Part shown: positions 45,176 through 53,617 of the stretch, one piece after another
How positions within the stretch are numbered: the stretch's first letter is position 1
How the letters are laid out: every line of letters begins with the position of its first letter
Assembly (NCBI GenBank): GCA_963825255.1
Contig: CAWGSF010000007.1
Span: 1-64,000 of the forward strand
Length of the DNA: 64,000 nt
Direction: 5' to 3'
Origin: JAIBJN01 sp963825255
GTDB taxonomy: Bacteria > Actinomycetota > Thermoleophilia > Gaiellales > Gaiellaceae
The notes under the pieces: model-generated
Seen by the model: only the letters and a program-made list of their open reading frames with translations
Databases searched by the model: none
What the model was told of the DNA's origin: nothing
Program-made: the position numbers and the translations under genes

Positions 45176-45764
45176 CGCGCTCGACCGCTCGGCCGAGCGC
45201 CTCTCGGCGAAGCTCGCAGAGTCGACGACGCGCCGCTCTTTCCTGGGGAGGCTGGGCGCCGCCGCGCTCGCGGTCGCGGGCGGCTCGGCGGTCGCCGCGG
45301 CGGTCAAGCCGGACGAGGCGGACGCGTTTCACTTCTGCGGTCACATCTGGACGACCGGGTCCTGCCCGAGCCCCTATCCGCCCCTCTCGCGCATCGACCG
45401 CAAGGGCTTTCCGCTCCACCCGCAGAACGGGAAGCCGATCGACAACCTCGGTCGGTTCGTCGACGCCGCCGGCGACCCGGTCGACGGAAACGGCGATCGT
45501 CTGGTCGGCCCCGACGGCGAGCCGTTGCCCGCGGCGCCCAGGACCCGCATCTGCGAGGACTGGACGCGCGAGCGACACGGGCTCAAGGACGTCCGCATGC
45601 AGGGGTCGTGGTTCCGCTGCTGCGGCGGCCAGATCCGCAAGCTCGTCGACTGCTGCTCCCACAGCCGGCGCCGCATCAACGGCGATGCGTCGCTCGTCGG
45701 CTACTGCTGGGGCGGCCGCAGGGTCTACTGCGTCATGTACTACGACACGAAGCTCCCGTGCTGA
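45162..45764 (+). CDS. Methylamine dehydrogenase light-chain-like, Tat-exported Cys-rich protein
   Basis: 200 residues. Tat signal TTRRSFLGRLGAAALAVAG near residues 22-40. The mature part has ten cysteines: FHFCGHIWTTGSCPSPYPP, RICEDWTRE, SWFRCCGGQIRKLVDCCSHS, VGYCWGGRRVYCVMYYDTKL and a final PC. The W-x-x-C-C, D-C-C and C-W spacing resembles MauA, whose two Trp form the TTQ cofactor; Trp in GSWFRCC and YCWGG are the candidates here. Overall similarity to classical MauA is low, so cofactor and activity are inference. Flanked by a MauE-MauD fusion and a CcdA/MauF-like gene. Intact. Confidence 0.7.
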   Translation: MPPRDALDRSAERLSAKLAESTTRRSFLGRLGAAALAVAGGSAVAAAVKPDEADAFHFCGHIWTTGSCPSPYPPLSRIDRKGFPLHPQNGKPIDNLGRFVDAAGDPVDGNGDRLVGPDGEPLPAAPRTRICEDWTRERHGLKDVRMQGSWFRCCGGQIRKLVDCCSHSRRRINGDASLVGYCWGGRRVYCVMYYDTKLPC

Positions 45765-47142
45765 TCGAGGTCGGCGTCGCGCTCGCCGCGCTCATGGCCG
45801 GGGTCTCCGGCGCCTGGTCGCCCTGAGGGCTGTCCATGCTGGAGACCTTCACTCCCGCCGTGTGCGGGAGCCGCAAGCGCCAGATCGTCGCCCAGGCCCT
45901 CTTCGCCGCGACCGCGATCGCGACGTCGGCGGCCCTCGGGCTCGCCCTCGGGGCGGTCGGCAGCGCGCTCGGCGCGCGGCAGGCGGTGCTGGCCGCGGCC
46001 GCGCTCGCATTGGTCGCCGCGGCGCGGGAGGCCGGCATCGTCCGCTTTCCGCTGCCGCAGGCGCGTCGCCAGGTGCCCGAGCGGTGGCGCTTCCAGCTGC
46101 CTCTTCCCGTGTGGGCGACCGGCTACGGCGCCGGGCTCGGCGCCGGCTTCTTCACCTACCAGCCGGTCTCGACGTTCTGGGTTGCCTGCGCGGCCGCCCT
46201 CGCGCTGGGCCGGCCGCTGCCCGCGGCGCTCTGCCTCTCGCTCTACGGGGTCGGACGGGCGGCCATGGTCGTCTGGCCGCGCCGGCGCGGGGACGACCCG
46301 ACCGCGGCCGTCGAGCGGCTCGCGGGCCGACGCGGCGCGCTCCTGAGGGCGAACGCCGCGGCGCTCGTCGCCTGCGGCGTCCTGCTCGCCCTCGCACCCG
46401 CGGCGGGGGGAGCGGTCATGGTGCAGACCGGCGCCCTCGACCCGTCGGTCGACGGCGCCAACATCGCGTTCGCGTCCCAGGTGGACGGCGAACGTGCACA
46501 TCCGGCCCGTGGGAGGCGGCGCGGACCTCGCCGTGATCGACGACGCGCGCGAGCCCTCGCTCTCCGGGAACCACGTCGCGGTCGTCGACGGCGGCGGCGT
46601 CACGGTCTGGGACTGGCAGGCCGATACGCCGGTCGACAGCATCACGGGCGTCTCCCACCCGGCGCTCGCCTGGCCGCTCCTCGCGTACGTCAGGGTCGAC
46701 TCCGGCTCGCGCGTGATCGTCGTCCGCAATCTCGAGAACGCCGAGACCGAGCAGGTGCGCGCCCGCGTCAAGCGGTCGGTCGACCTCGGGCGCCCGTCGC
46801 TCCGCGGCGGCCGTCTCGCCTGGCACACGGCCTCGCGGCGCTCGTCGAGCATCGTCGTGAAGACGCTCTCCAGCAACTCGCCGGCGCGTCGTCGCCCGCA
46901 GCCGGATCTCGCTGCTCGCCAACCCGTCGCTCAGCGGGTCGCGCATCGTCTGGGTCGAGCAGCGCTCCGGCAGCTCGTACCTCAGGCTCGGCTCGGTCCG
47001 GAACAGGGCGGTTCGGACGCTCGAGCGGCTCCCCGGCCGTGGGCGTACCTACTGGACGACCACCATGGGCGCCGACTGGGTCTACGCGACGCGCTGGCGG
47101 CTGAAGACCGGCGGCGCGAGCGTCCTGCGAACCCGCTACTAG
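45758..47142 (+). CDS. CcdA/MauF-like membrane protein with in-frame UGA, joined to a beta-propeller
   Basis: GTG at 45758 overlaps the upstream stop: VLIEVGVALAALMAGVSGAW, SP, then TGA at 45824, then GLSMLETFTPAVCGSRKRQI in the same frame. Thiol-disulfide membrane carriers of this type read SPCGLSM, so UGA stands where Cys is expected. Helices follow (ALFAATAIATSAALGLALGA, FRLPLPVWATGYGAGLG-like region, ALVACGVLLALAPAAGGAV). After a break near 46495 come about six repeats of 40 residues (PSLSGNHVAVVDGGGVTVWD, PSLRGGRLAWHTASRR, PSLSGSRIVWVEQRSGSSYL), a beta-propeller. A further break lies near 46880. If UGA is a stop, translation could restart at the ATG at 45836. Confidence 0.7.
45824..45870 (+). 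other. In-frame UGA with downstream hairpin (selenocysteine candidate)
   Basis: UGA at 45824-45826 is followed by a perfect 7-bp hairpin at 45852-45870 (CTCCCGC, loop CGTGT, GCGGGAG). The second loop base is G, about 33 bases after UGA. A stem-loop shortly after UGA with a G at the start of the loop is the general form of a bacterial SECIS. Spacing is longer than in fdhF, and no selA/selB/selC gene is in the window. Confidence 0.45.
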
Positions 47143-47158
47143 CGGCGTTCTCCCCGGC

Positions 47159-47180
47159 CAGTCCCCCGGTAGAGGGACTG
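47159..47180. terminator. Terminator hairpin after the CcdA-like/propeller gene
   Basis: 7-bp stem CAGTCCC/GGGACTG with an 8-base loop, 16 bases after the stop. No T-tract. Confidence 0.5.
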
Positions 47181-47199
47181 CAAAGCTCGGGTCCGGTCG

Positions 47200-47236
47200 T
47201 ATAGTCCGGTTTGCAGCGGGCAGGCGTGCCCGCTGC
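47200..47236 (+). promoter_or_regulatory. Putative promoter and leader hairpin of the subtilase gene
   Basis: TATAGT at 47200-47205 fits an actinobacterial -10 hexamer; no clear -35 is seen. Just downstream, GCAGCGGGCA/TGCCCGCTGC (47213-47236) is a perfect 10-bp hairpin with a 4-base loop in the presumed leader, ahead of the AAGGGAG ribosome binding site. Confidence 0.4.
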
Positions 47237-47262
47237 ATGGGAAGAGGTACAAGGGAGAACTG

Positions 47263-48728
47263 ATGCGGCCTTTCTCGTCCATGCGGCTTTGCGTGCTGGC
47301 GCTCGCGGCTGCGGCTGCGCTCGCGCTCGCGGGCCCGGCGGCGGCCGAGCGCTACGTCGTCCTGTACAAGGAGCGCGGCTGGTCGGTCTGGGGTGCGAAG
47401 ACCGACGTGCAGCGCGCCGGGGGCTCGCTCGTCGCCTCCTACCCGGAGATCGACGTCGTCGTGGCCGAGTCGTCCGACCCCGGGTTCCCGGGGAAGATGG
47501 ACCGGGTCCGGGGCGTTGAGGGCGTCGCCGCGTCCGGGAGCGCGGTCGCGTCGGCCGCCGGTCACTGGTGGGACGGAGACGGGGCGGGTCCGGACAACCC
47601 GTCTCCGACGACGACACGTTCTCGCCGCTCCAGTGGTGGTCGCAGCGGATCCAGGCGCCCGACGCGCACGCGATCACCGGCGGGAGCCGGAAGGTCGTCG
47701 TCGGCGTCATCGACACGGGAGTCGACGCGACCCATCCCGACCTCGACGACAACATCGACTGGTCGAGGAGCGCCTCGTGCGTGAGCGGGGCCGCGGTCCG
47801 CGACCCGGCCGCCTGGAACGACGATTCCGGCCACGGCACGAACGTCGCCGGCGTGATCGCGGCCGAGGCCAACGGCATCGGGATCGTCGGCATCGCGCCG
47901 AACGTGAGGCTGGCGGTCATCAAGGCGAGCGTCCACTCGGGCGACAGCGACTTCTTCCTGCCCGACGCGGTCATCTGCTCGCTCATGTGGGCCGCCGACC
48001 ACGACGTCGACGTCGCGAACAACAGCTACTCGACGGACAGCGCCGTCTCGGGCGGGACGACCGCGTTCTGCAGGGACGACGAGGAGCAGCGCGTGATCAT
48101 CAGGGCGGTCGGGCGCGCGGTCGAGTTCGCGCAGCGGCGCGGCGTCTCGGTCGTCGCGTCGGCGGGGAACGACGGGCTCGACGTCAACGATCCGGCGAAC
48201 GCGGGCTGCAAGAGGCTGCCGAGCCAGCTGCCCGGCGTGATCACGGTCTCCTCCATCGGCCTCGACGATCGCCTCGCCGTAGGACCGCCCTCGAACTTCG
48301 GGCTCGGGTACGTGGACGTGACCGCGCCGGGCGGGGACTTCCTCCAGGGCGTCCCGCCCTCGGGGCTCGTTCTCGGGCCGTGGCCGGCGGCCTTCCAGGT
48401 GCCGCGCCTTCTCTGCGATCCGTGCACGGGGCCGAATCCGGGCTACTACCGGTACTTCGCCGGCACCTCGCAGGCGGCGGCGCAGGTGAGCGGCGTGGCG
48501 GCCCTCGTCGTCGGCGAGCTCACCGATGACCGCAGGCACAAGGGCTGGTGGAGCTGGGGGAGGAAGGTCGACCCCGACCGGGTCGCGAGCATCGTCCGGC
48601 GAACCGCCGAGCCGTTCGCGTGCCCGGAGGGCGATGCCCGCTGCGTCACCGTCGGGAAGTCGACGAGCTTCTACGGGCGGGGCCTTGTCGACGCTCTCGC
48701 CGCCGTCGAGGCCGCGGACCGCGACTAG
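47263..48728 (+). CDS. Secreted subtilisin-like serine protease (S8, one frameshift)
   Basis: Start MRPFSSMRLCVLALAAAAAL with a signal peptide ending at GPAAAE, then an inhibitor-like propeptide (RYVVLYKERGWSVWGAKTDV ... YPEIDVVVAESSD). A break near 47595 precedes the catalytic domain: Asp in VVVGVIDTGVDATHPDL, His in DDSGHGTNVAGVIAAEANG, Asn-type oxyanion region SVVASAGNDGLDVNDP and Ser in YFAGTSQAAAQVSGVAAL. Four or more cysteines in the mature domain could form disulfides. About 487 residues. It follows the Mau-like locus on the same strand but has its own promoter-like sequence. Confidence 0.92.
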
Positions 48729-48773
48729 GCCCGCGCCGGGTCGACCCCGGTGGCCCGGGCTAGACTCGTGCCC

Positions 48774-49205
48774 ATGGCGGAGATCGTCGGACTCTGGCGC
48801 GCGCCGGCGCGGCGCGTCCCGATGGAGGCGCTCGACGAAGCGCGGGTGCTCGCCGACGGGCTCGACGGGTGCGCCCATCGCAGGCCCGGGAAGCGGTCCG
48901 TCCTCTTCGTGTCGGCGGAGGATCTCGAGGCGCTCGACGTCGCGCCCGGTGCCGTCCGCGAGAACTTCACGGTCAGCGGCGCCGACGTGATGCGCTGGCC
49001 GATCGGGCAGCGCGTGCAGGTCGGCGAGGCCGAGTTCGAGATCTCCATGGTCTGCGATCCCTGCCACCTGATGGAGGAGATCCGGCCCGGCCTCCAGGCG
49101 GAGATCGACGGGCGGCGGGGCATGCTCGCCTCGGTCGTCCGGACGGGGGCCGTCCGGCTCGGCGACGAGGTCGTCGCCGTCCAGGTCCCGTCGAGCCGCG
49201 CCTGA
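48774..49205 (+). CDS. MOSC-domain-like protein
   Basis: 143 residues from the ATG at 48774: MAEIVGLWRAPARRVPMEAL, then RRPGKRSVLFVSAEDLEALD, GAVRENFTVSGADVMRWPIG, VGEAEFEISMVCDPCHLMEE, LQAEIDGRRGMLASVVRTGA. The ENFTVSG and D-C-C-type C-terminal region are those of MOSC domains, which bind sulfur carried on a Cys in molybdenum-cofactor-linked chemistry. A second MOSC gene begins 2 bases after its stop, so they form a tandem pair. Confidence 0.85.
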   Translation: MAEIVGLWRAPARRVPMEALDEARVLADGLDGCAHRRPGKRSVLFVSAEDLEALDVAPGAVRENFTVSGADVMRWPIGQRVQVGEAEFEISMVCDPCHLMEEIRPGLQAEIDGRRGMLASVVRTGAVRLGDEVVAVQVPSSRA

Positions 49206-49206
49206 G

Positions 49207-49761
49207 ATGACTGACGCCCCGCCCGGGGTCGTGACGGCCGTGAGCAGCAGCCCGGCCCACACGATGGTGAAGCCGAGCCGGGAAGGCATTCGCCTCCTCG
49301 CCGGCCTGGGAGTCGAGGGCGACGCCCACCTGGGCGAGACGGTCAAGCACCGGTCGCGGGTGGCGCGCGACCCGACCGAGCCCAACCTGCGGCAGGTTCA
49401 CCTCATCCATGCCGAGCTCCACGACGAGCTGGCCGCCGCGGGCCTCGCCGTCGGGCCCGGCGAGATGGGGGAGAACGTGACAACGCGCGGGGTCGACCTG
49501 CTCGACCTCCCCGTCGGCGCGCGTCTCCGGCTCGGCGACGCGGCCGTCGTGGAGGTGACGGGCCTCCGGAACCCGTGCGCGCAGCTCGACGGCGTGCGGC
49601 CCGGGCTGATGGCGGGCACGCTCGACCGCGACGAGGACGGCGGCCTGGTGCGCAAGGCCGGCGTGATGAGCGTCGTCCTGGCGGGAGGAGAGGTGCGCCC
49701 GGGCGACCCGATCCGCGTCGAGCTGCCCCCCGCGCCCCATGGCGCGCTCGAGCCGGTCTGA
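49207..49761 (+). CDS. MOSC-domain protein
   Basis: 184 residues starting MTDAPPGVVTAVSSSPAHTM, then GIRLLAGLGVEGDAHLGETV (conserved G-V-E-G-D-x-H), RQVHLIHAELHDELAAAGLA, GEMGENVTTRGVDLLDLPVG and EVTGLRNPCAQLDGVRPGLM with the conserved Cys. This is the single-domain YiiM-like class, which handles sulfur transfer or reduces hydroxylamino compounds. Intact. Convergent with pntB, only 8 bases apart. Confidence 0.9.
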   Translation: MTDAPPGVVTAVSSSPAHTMVKPSREGIRLLAGLGVEGDAHLGETVKHRSRVARDPTEPNLRQVHLIHAELHDELAAAGLAVGPGEMGENVTTRGVDLLDLPVGARLRLGDAAVVEVTGLRNPCAQLDGVRPGLMAGTLDRDEDGGLVRKAGVMSVVLAGGEVRPGDPIRVELPPAPHGALEPV

Positions 49762-49769
49762 GCCCTCGC

Positions 49770-51174
49770 TCAGGCAGCCTTCACGCCGGCGATGAGCCGC
49801 TCGACGGAGTCCTTCGCGTCGCCGAAGAGCATCGCCGTGTTGGGGCGGTAGAAGAGGTCGTTGTCGATGCCGGCGAAGCCGGGGCTCATGCTGCGCTTGA
49901 GGACGACGACGTTGGCCGCCTGGTCGACGTTGAGGATCGGCATGCCGTAGAGCGGGCTCTCGGGGTTGTCGCGGGCGGCCGGGTTCGTGACGTCGTTCGC
50001 GCCGATGACGAGGACGACGTCGGTGCGCGGGAAGTCCGGGTTGATGTCCTCCATGTCGCGCAGCTGCGGGTAGGGCACGTTCGCCTCGGCGAGGAGCACG
50101 TTCATGTGGCCGGGCATCCGCCCGGCGACCGGGTGGATCCCGTACTTGACGTCGACGCCGCGGCGCTCGAGCAGGTCGGCGAGCTCCCGGACGCTGTGCT
50201 GGGCCTGGGCCACTGCGAGCCCGTACCCGGGGACGATGACCACGCGGGAGGCGTAGGCGAGCATCACCGCGGCGTCCTCGGCCGTGATCTCCCGGTAGCT
50301 CTTCCCCTCGGTGGGCTCGGGCGCGCCGGGAGCGGCCTCGGGCGCGGCGCCGAACGCGCTGAAGAGGACGTTCGCGAGCGAGCGGTTCATGGCGCGGCCC
50401 ATGAGGACCGTGAGCAGCGTCCCGGAGGCGCCGACGAGCGTGCCGCCGATGATGAGCGCGACGTTGTCGAGGACGAAGCCGGTCGATGCGGCGGCCAGGC
50501 CCGTGAAGGCGTTGAGGAGCGAGATGACGACGGGCATGTCGGCGCCGCCGATGGGGAGGACGAGGAGGACGCCGAAGAGGAGGGCGCCGACGACGAGGGC
50601 CACCGCCCACGCGCCCGACTCGGTCGAGCCTGCGACGGCGCCGATCACGATCAGGGCGACGAACAGCGCCGCGTTCACGAGCTGCTGGCCCGTGAAGAGG
50701 AGCGGGCGCCCCGGGAGGATCTCCTGGAGCTTCCCGAACGCGATCAGGCTCCCCGAGAAGCTGATCGAGCCGATCAGCGCCGAGAAGAGCATCGCTCCCA
50801 TCGACTCCGGCGCGACGTGACCGGCCGCGGGGGTGAGCCGGTGGAACTCCGCCGCGGCGATGAGCGCCGCGGCCCCGCCCCCGACGCCGTTGAAGAGCGC
50901 CACCATCTGCGGCATGGCGGTCATGCGCACCAGGCGGGCCGAGGCGACGCCGATCACCGTGCCGACCGCGACACCGGCGACGATGAGCCAGTAGGAGTCG
51001 ATCTCCGGGCTCGCGAGCGTGAACCCGAGGGCGATGGCCATCCCCGACTGCGGCCGCGAGGTTTCCGGAGCGGGCCGTGGCCGGCGAGGAGAGGCGCTTG
51101 ATCCCGATGATGAGGAAGACGCTGGCGACGAGGTAGGCGACGTCGATCGTCGTCTGCGAGAGCGCGAAGATCAC
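49770..51174 (-). CDS. pntB: NAD(P) transhydrogenase subunit beta (one frameshift)
   Basis: Proton-translocating NADH/NADP transhydrogenase, membrane and NADP-binding part. GTG start at 51174; N-terminal helix FALSQTTIDVAYLVASVFLI, a break near 51060, then helices (IALGFTLASPEIDSYWLIVA, ALFVALIVIGAVAGS). The NADP domain shows ASRVVIVPGYGLAVAQAQHS, GIHPVAGRMPGHMNVLLAEA, DVVLVIGANDVTNPAARDNP and VVVLKRSMSPGFAGIDNDLF. It overlaps pntA2 by 4 bases; order pntA1-pntA2-pntB is the split-subunit type. Confidence 0.93.
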
Positions 51175-51467
51175 TCCCTGTCCTCGGGCTTTCGCTTGAA
51201 CATCTCGAGCATGCGGTCGGTGACGAGGAAGCCGCCGACGACGTTGATCGTCGCGAAGACGACGGCGACGAAGGCGAGGGCCTGCTCGAGCGTCGAGTCG
51301 GCCGAGCCGGCGATGAGCATCGCGCCGACGAGGACGATGCCGTGGATCGCGTTCGTCCCCGACATGAGCGGCGTGTGCAGGAGGGTCGGCACACGCGAGA
51401 TGAGCTCGAAGCCGAGGAACACGGTGAGGACGAAGACGGTCAGGCCGTTGAGCAGGGTCTGGCTCAC
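51171..51467 (-). CDS. pntA2: NAD(P) transhydrogenase subunit alpha part 2 (membrane)
   Basis: 98 residues from a GTG: VSQTLLNGLTVFVLTVFLGF, ELISRVPTLLHTPLMSGTNA, IHGIVLVGAMLIAGS, FVAVVFATINVVGGFLVTDR. These three to four helices with RVPTLLHTPLMSGTNAI are the PntAB-type membrane piece of the alpha subunit, separate here from the soluble NAD-binding part as in Rhodospirillum-type enzymes. Overlaps both neighbours by 4 bases. Intact. Confidence 0.93.
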   Translation of the reverse strand: MSQTLLNGLTVFVLTVFLGFELISRVPTLLHTPLMSGTNAIHGIVLVGAMLIAGSADSTLEQALAFVAVVFATINVVGGFLVTDRMLEMFKRKPEDRE

Positions 51468-52571
51468 GAGCCCTCCACCAGCACGCGGCCGTCGTGGGCC
51501 ACGCACGTCCCCTGCACGATCTCGTCCTCGAAGTCGAGGTGGAGGCTGCCGTCGCGGACGAGGAGCGCGAGGAACGACTGGACGTTGCGCGAGTACATCT
51601 GACTCGCGTGGACGGGCATCGTCGCCGGGACGTTCGTGAGCCCCACGATCGTGACGCCGTCGCGGACGACCGTCTCGCCCGGCTCGGTGTCGGCGCAGTT
51701 CCCGCCCGCCTCGGCCGCGAGGTCGACGACGACCGACCCCGGCCGCATCCCGCGCACGGCGTCCTCGGTGATCAGGATCGGAGCAGGGCGACCCGGGACG
51801 AGGGCCGTCGTGATGACGGCGTCCGACTCGTGCGCGTGCCGGGCGATGAGCTCCTGCTCCCGCTCGTGCTGGTCCTCGGCGAGCGCCACGGCGTAGCCGC
51901 CCATCCCCTCCGCGCCCTCCACGTCGAGCTCGAGGAAGGTCGCGCCGAGGCTCTCGACCTGCTCCTTCACGACCGGGCGGACGTCGAAGGCCGAGACGAC
52001 GGCGCCCAGTCGCCGGGCGGTGGCGATCGCCTGGAGGCCGGCCACGCCGGCCCCGAGCACGAGTACCTTCGCGGGCGGGATCGTCCCCGCGGCCGTCGTG
52101 AGCATCGGGAAGAACTTCCCCAGGTGCTCGGCCGCGAGGAGCGCGGCCTTGTACCCGGCGACCGTGCTCTGGGACGAGAGCGCGTCCATCGGTTGCGCTC
52201 GCGTCACGCGCGGGATGCGATCCATCGAGAACGCGGTGACCCCCTTGGCGGCGAGCTCTCCCAGCGTCTCGGGGTCGGTGAGCGGCTGGAGGAGCCCGAT
52301 CAGCGCCTGCCCGGCGCGGAGGGGCTCGATCTCCGCCTGGCGACGGCTTGCCGACGCGGCAGACGACGTCGGCCTCCGCGTAGAGCTCGCCCGCGCCGAC
52401 GATGCGGGCACCGGCATCGGCGTACGCGGCGTCGGAGAAGGTGGCCGCCTCACCTGCGCCCTGCTCGACGAGAACCTCGACGCCGTCCTCGGCGAGCCGC
52501 CGTGCCGAGTCCGGCACGACGGCCACGCGGGTTTCCCCGGGGGCCGTCTCCTTCACCACGCCTACCCTCAT
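51464..52571 (-). CDS. pntA1: NAD(P) transhydrogenase subunit alpha part 1 (one frameshift)
   Basis: NAD-binding dI component. Starts MRVGVVKETAPGETRVAVVP, DGVEVLVEQGAGEAATFSDA, a break near 52345, then GLLQPLTDPETLGELAAKGV, IPRVTRAQPMDALSSQSTVA (RQD-like loop region), AKVLVLGAGVAGLQAIATAR (NAD fold), GGYAVALAEDQHEREQELIA and GSVVVDLAAEAGGNCADTEP. About 369 residues. First gene of the transhydrogenase operon. The divergent DUF6457 gene starts 25 bases away. Confidence 0.92.
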
Positions 52572-52596
52572 GGTCGCCGGAGTCTAAGCTCCGGGT

Positions 52597-52836
52597 ATGG
52601 ACGGATGGCTGGATGACGCGCGCGCGAAGCTCGCAGGGGTGGTCGGCGAGGACCCTGCCGCCTACGACCTGACCCAGGCTCAGGCCGACGAGCTTCTCGA
52701 CCTCGCGCGCATCGCCGCCCACGACAGCGGGGAGCGGACGAGCGCGCCGCTCCTCTGCTACCTCGTCGGTCTCGCCCACGGGCGCCACGGCGGCGACCTG
52801 AGCGATCTCGTCGACGCGACCGTCGGTACGTCGTAG
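52597..52836 (+). CDS. DUF6457-domain small protein
   Basis: 79 residues: MDGWLDDARAKLAGVVGEDP, YDLTQAQADELLDLARIAAH, DSGERTSAPLLCYLVGLAHG. An all-helical protein of the DUF6457 type, often found near molybdenum-cofactor or redox genes in actinobacteria. Function unknown. Divergent from pntA1 and 9 bases before an SDR gene on the same strand. Confidence 0.8.
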   Translation: MDGWLDDARAKLAGVVGEDPAAYDLTQAQADELLDLARIAAHDSGERTSAPLLCYLVGLAHGRHGGDLSDLVDATVGTS

Positions 52837-52845
52837 GGTTCCCGG

Positions 52846-53610
52846 ATGCCCGGAACAGCGCTCGCGGACAGGACCGCGGTCGTCACCGGAGCCTCGAGCG
52901 GCATCGGGATGGCCACCGCCCGCGCGCTCGCGGCCGAGGGCGCCCGCCTCGCGCTCGGCGCGCGGCGCGTCGACCGCCTCGAGGCCTTCGTCGAGGAGCT
53001 CGGCGGAGATCACGCCTTCGGCCCTCTCGACGTCACGGACGCCGCGAGTTGCGAGGAGTTCGTCTCCATGGCGGCGAGCAGCCTCGGGCGAATCGACATC
53101 CTGATCAACAACGCGGGCCTGGCGCTCGGCCGGGCCACTATCGCGGAGGGCTCGGAGGAGGACGACCGCATCATGTGGGAGACGAACGTCCAGGGCCTCC
53201 TCCGCATCACGCGCCTCGTGCTCCCGCACATGGAGGACAAGCGGGGACACATCGTCAACCTGGGCTCGTGGGCCGGGCGCGAGGCATACGGCGGCGGGGG
53301 CATGTACGTCGGCTCGAAGACCGCCGTCCGCGTGCTGACGTACGTCCTCAGGAAGGAGCTCGTGGGGCGGATCCGCGTGACGACGGTGGATCCCGGCATG
53401 GTCGGGGGCACGGAGTTCTCGGACGTCCGCTTCGGCGGTGACGCCGAGCGCAAGGCGGCGGTCTACCGGGGCGTCGACTGGCTCACGCCCGAGGACGTCG
53501 CCGACTGCATCCTCTGGGCCGTCACCCGGCCGGCGCGCATGAACGTCGACGAGATCGTCGTCAAGCCCCTCCAGCAGGCGAGCCAGGACGCGATCGTCCG
53601 GGACGAGTAG
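52846..53610 (+). CDS. Short-chain dehydrogenase/reductase
   Basis: 254 residues, intact. TAVVTGASSGIGMATARALA (TGxxxGxG), GARRVDRLEAFVEELGG (Arg pair after strand 2, suggesting NADP), DILINNAGLALGRATIAEGS, IVNLGSWAGREAYGGGGMYV with YxxxK in MYVGSKTAVR. The C-terminal WLTPEDVADCILWAVTRPAR is typical of the YdfG/serine-dehydrogenase-like subgroup. It precedes the debranching-type gene by 7 bases. Confidence 0.9.
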   Translation: MPGTALADRTAVVTGASSGIGMATARALAAEGARLALGARRVDRLEAFVEELGGDHAFGPLDVTDAASCEEFVSMAASSLGRIDILINNAGLALGRATIAEGSEEDDRIMWETNVQGLLRITRLVLPHMEDKRGHIVNLGSWAGREAYGGGGMYVGSKTAVRVLTYVLRKELVGRIRVTTVDPGMVGGTEFSDVRFGGDAERKAAVYRGVDWLTPEDVADCILWAVTRPARMNVDEIVVKPLQQASQDAIVRDE

Positions 53611-53617
53611 TCGGCCG

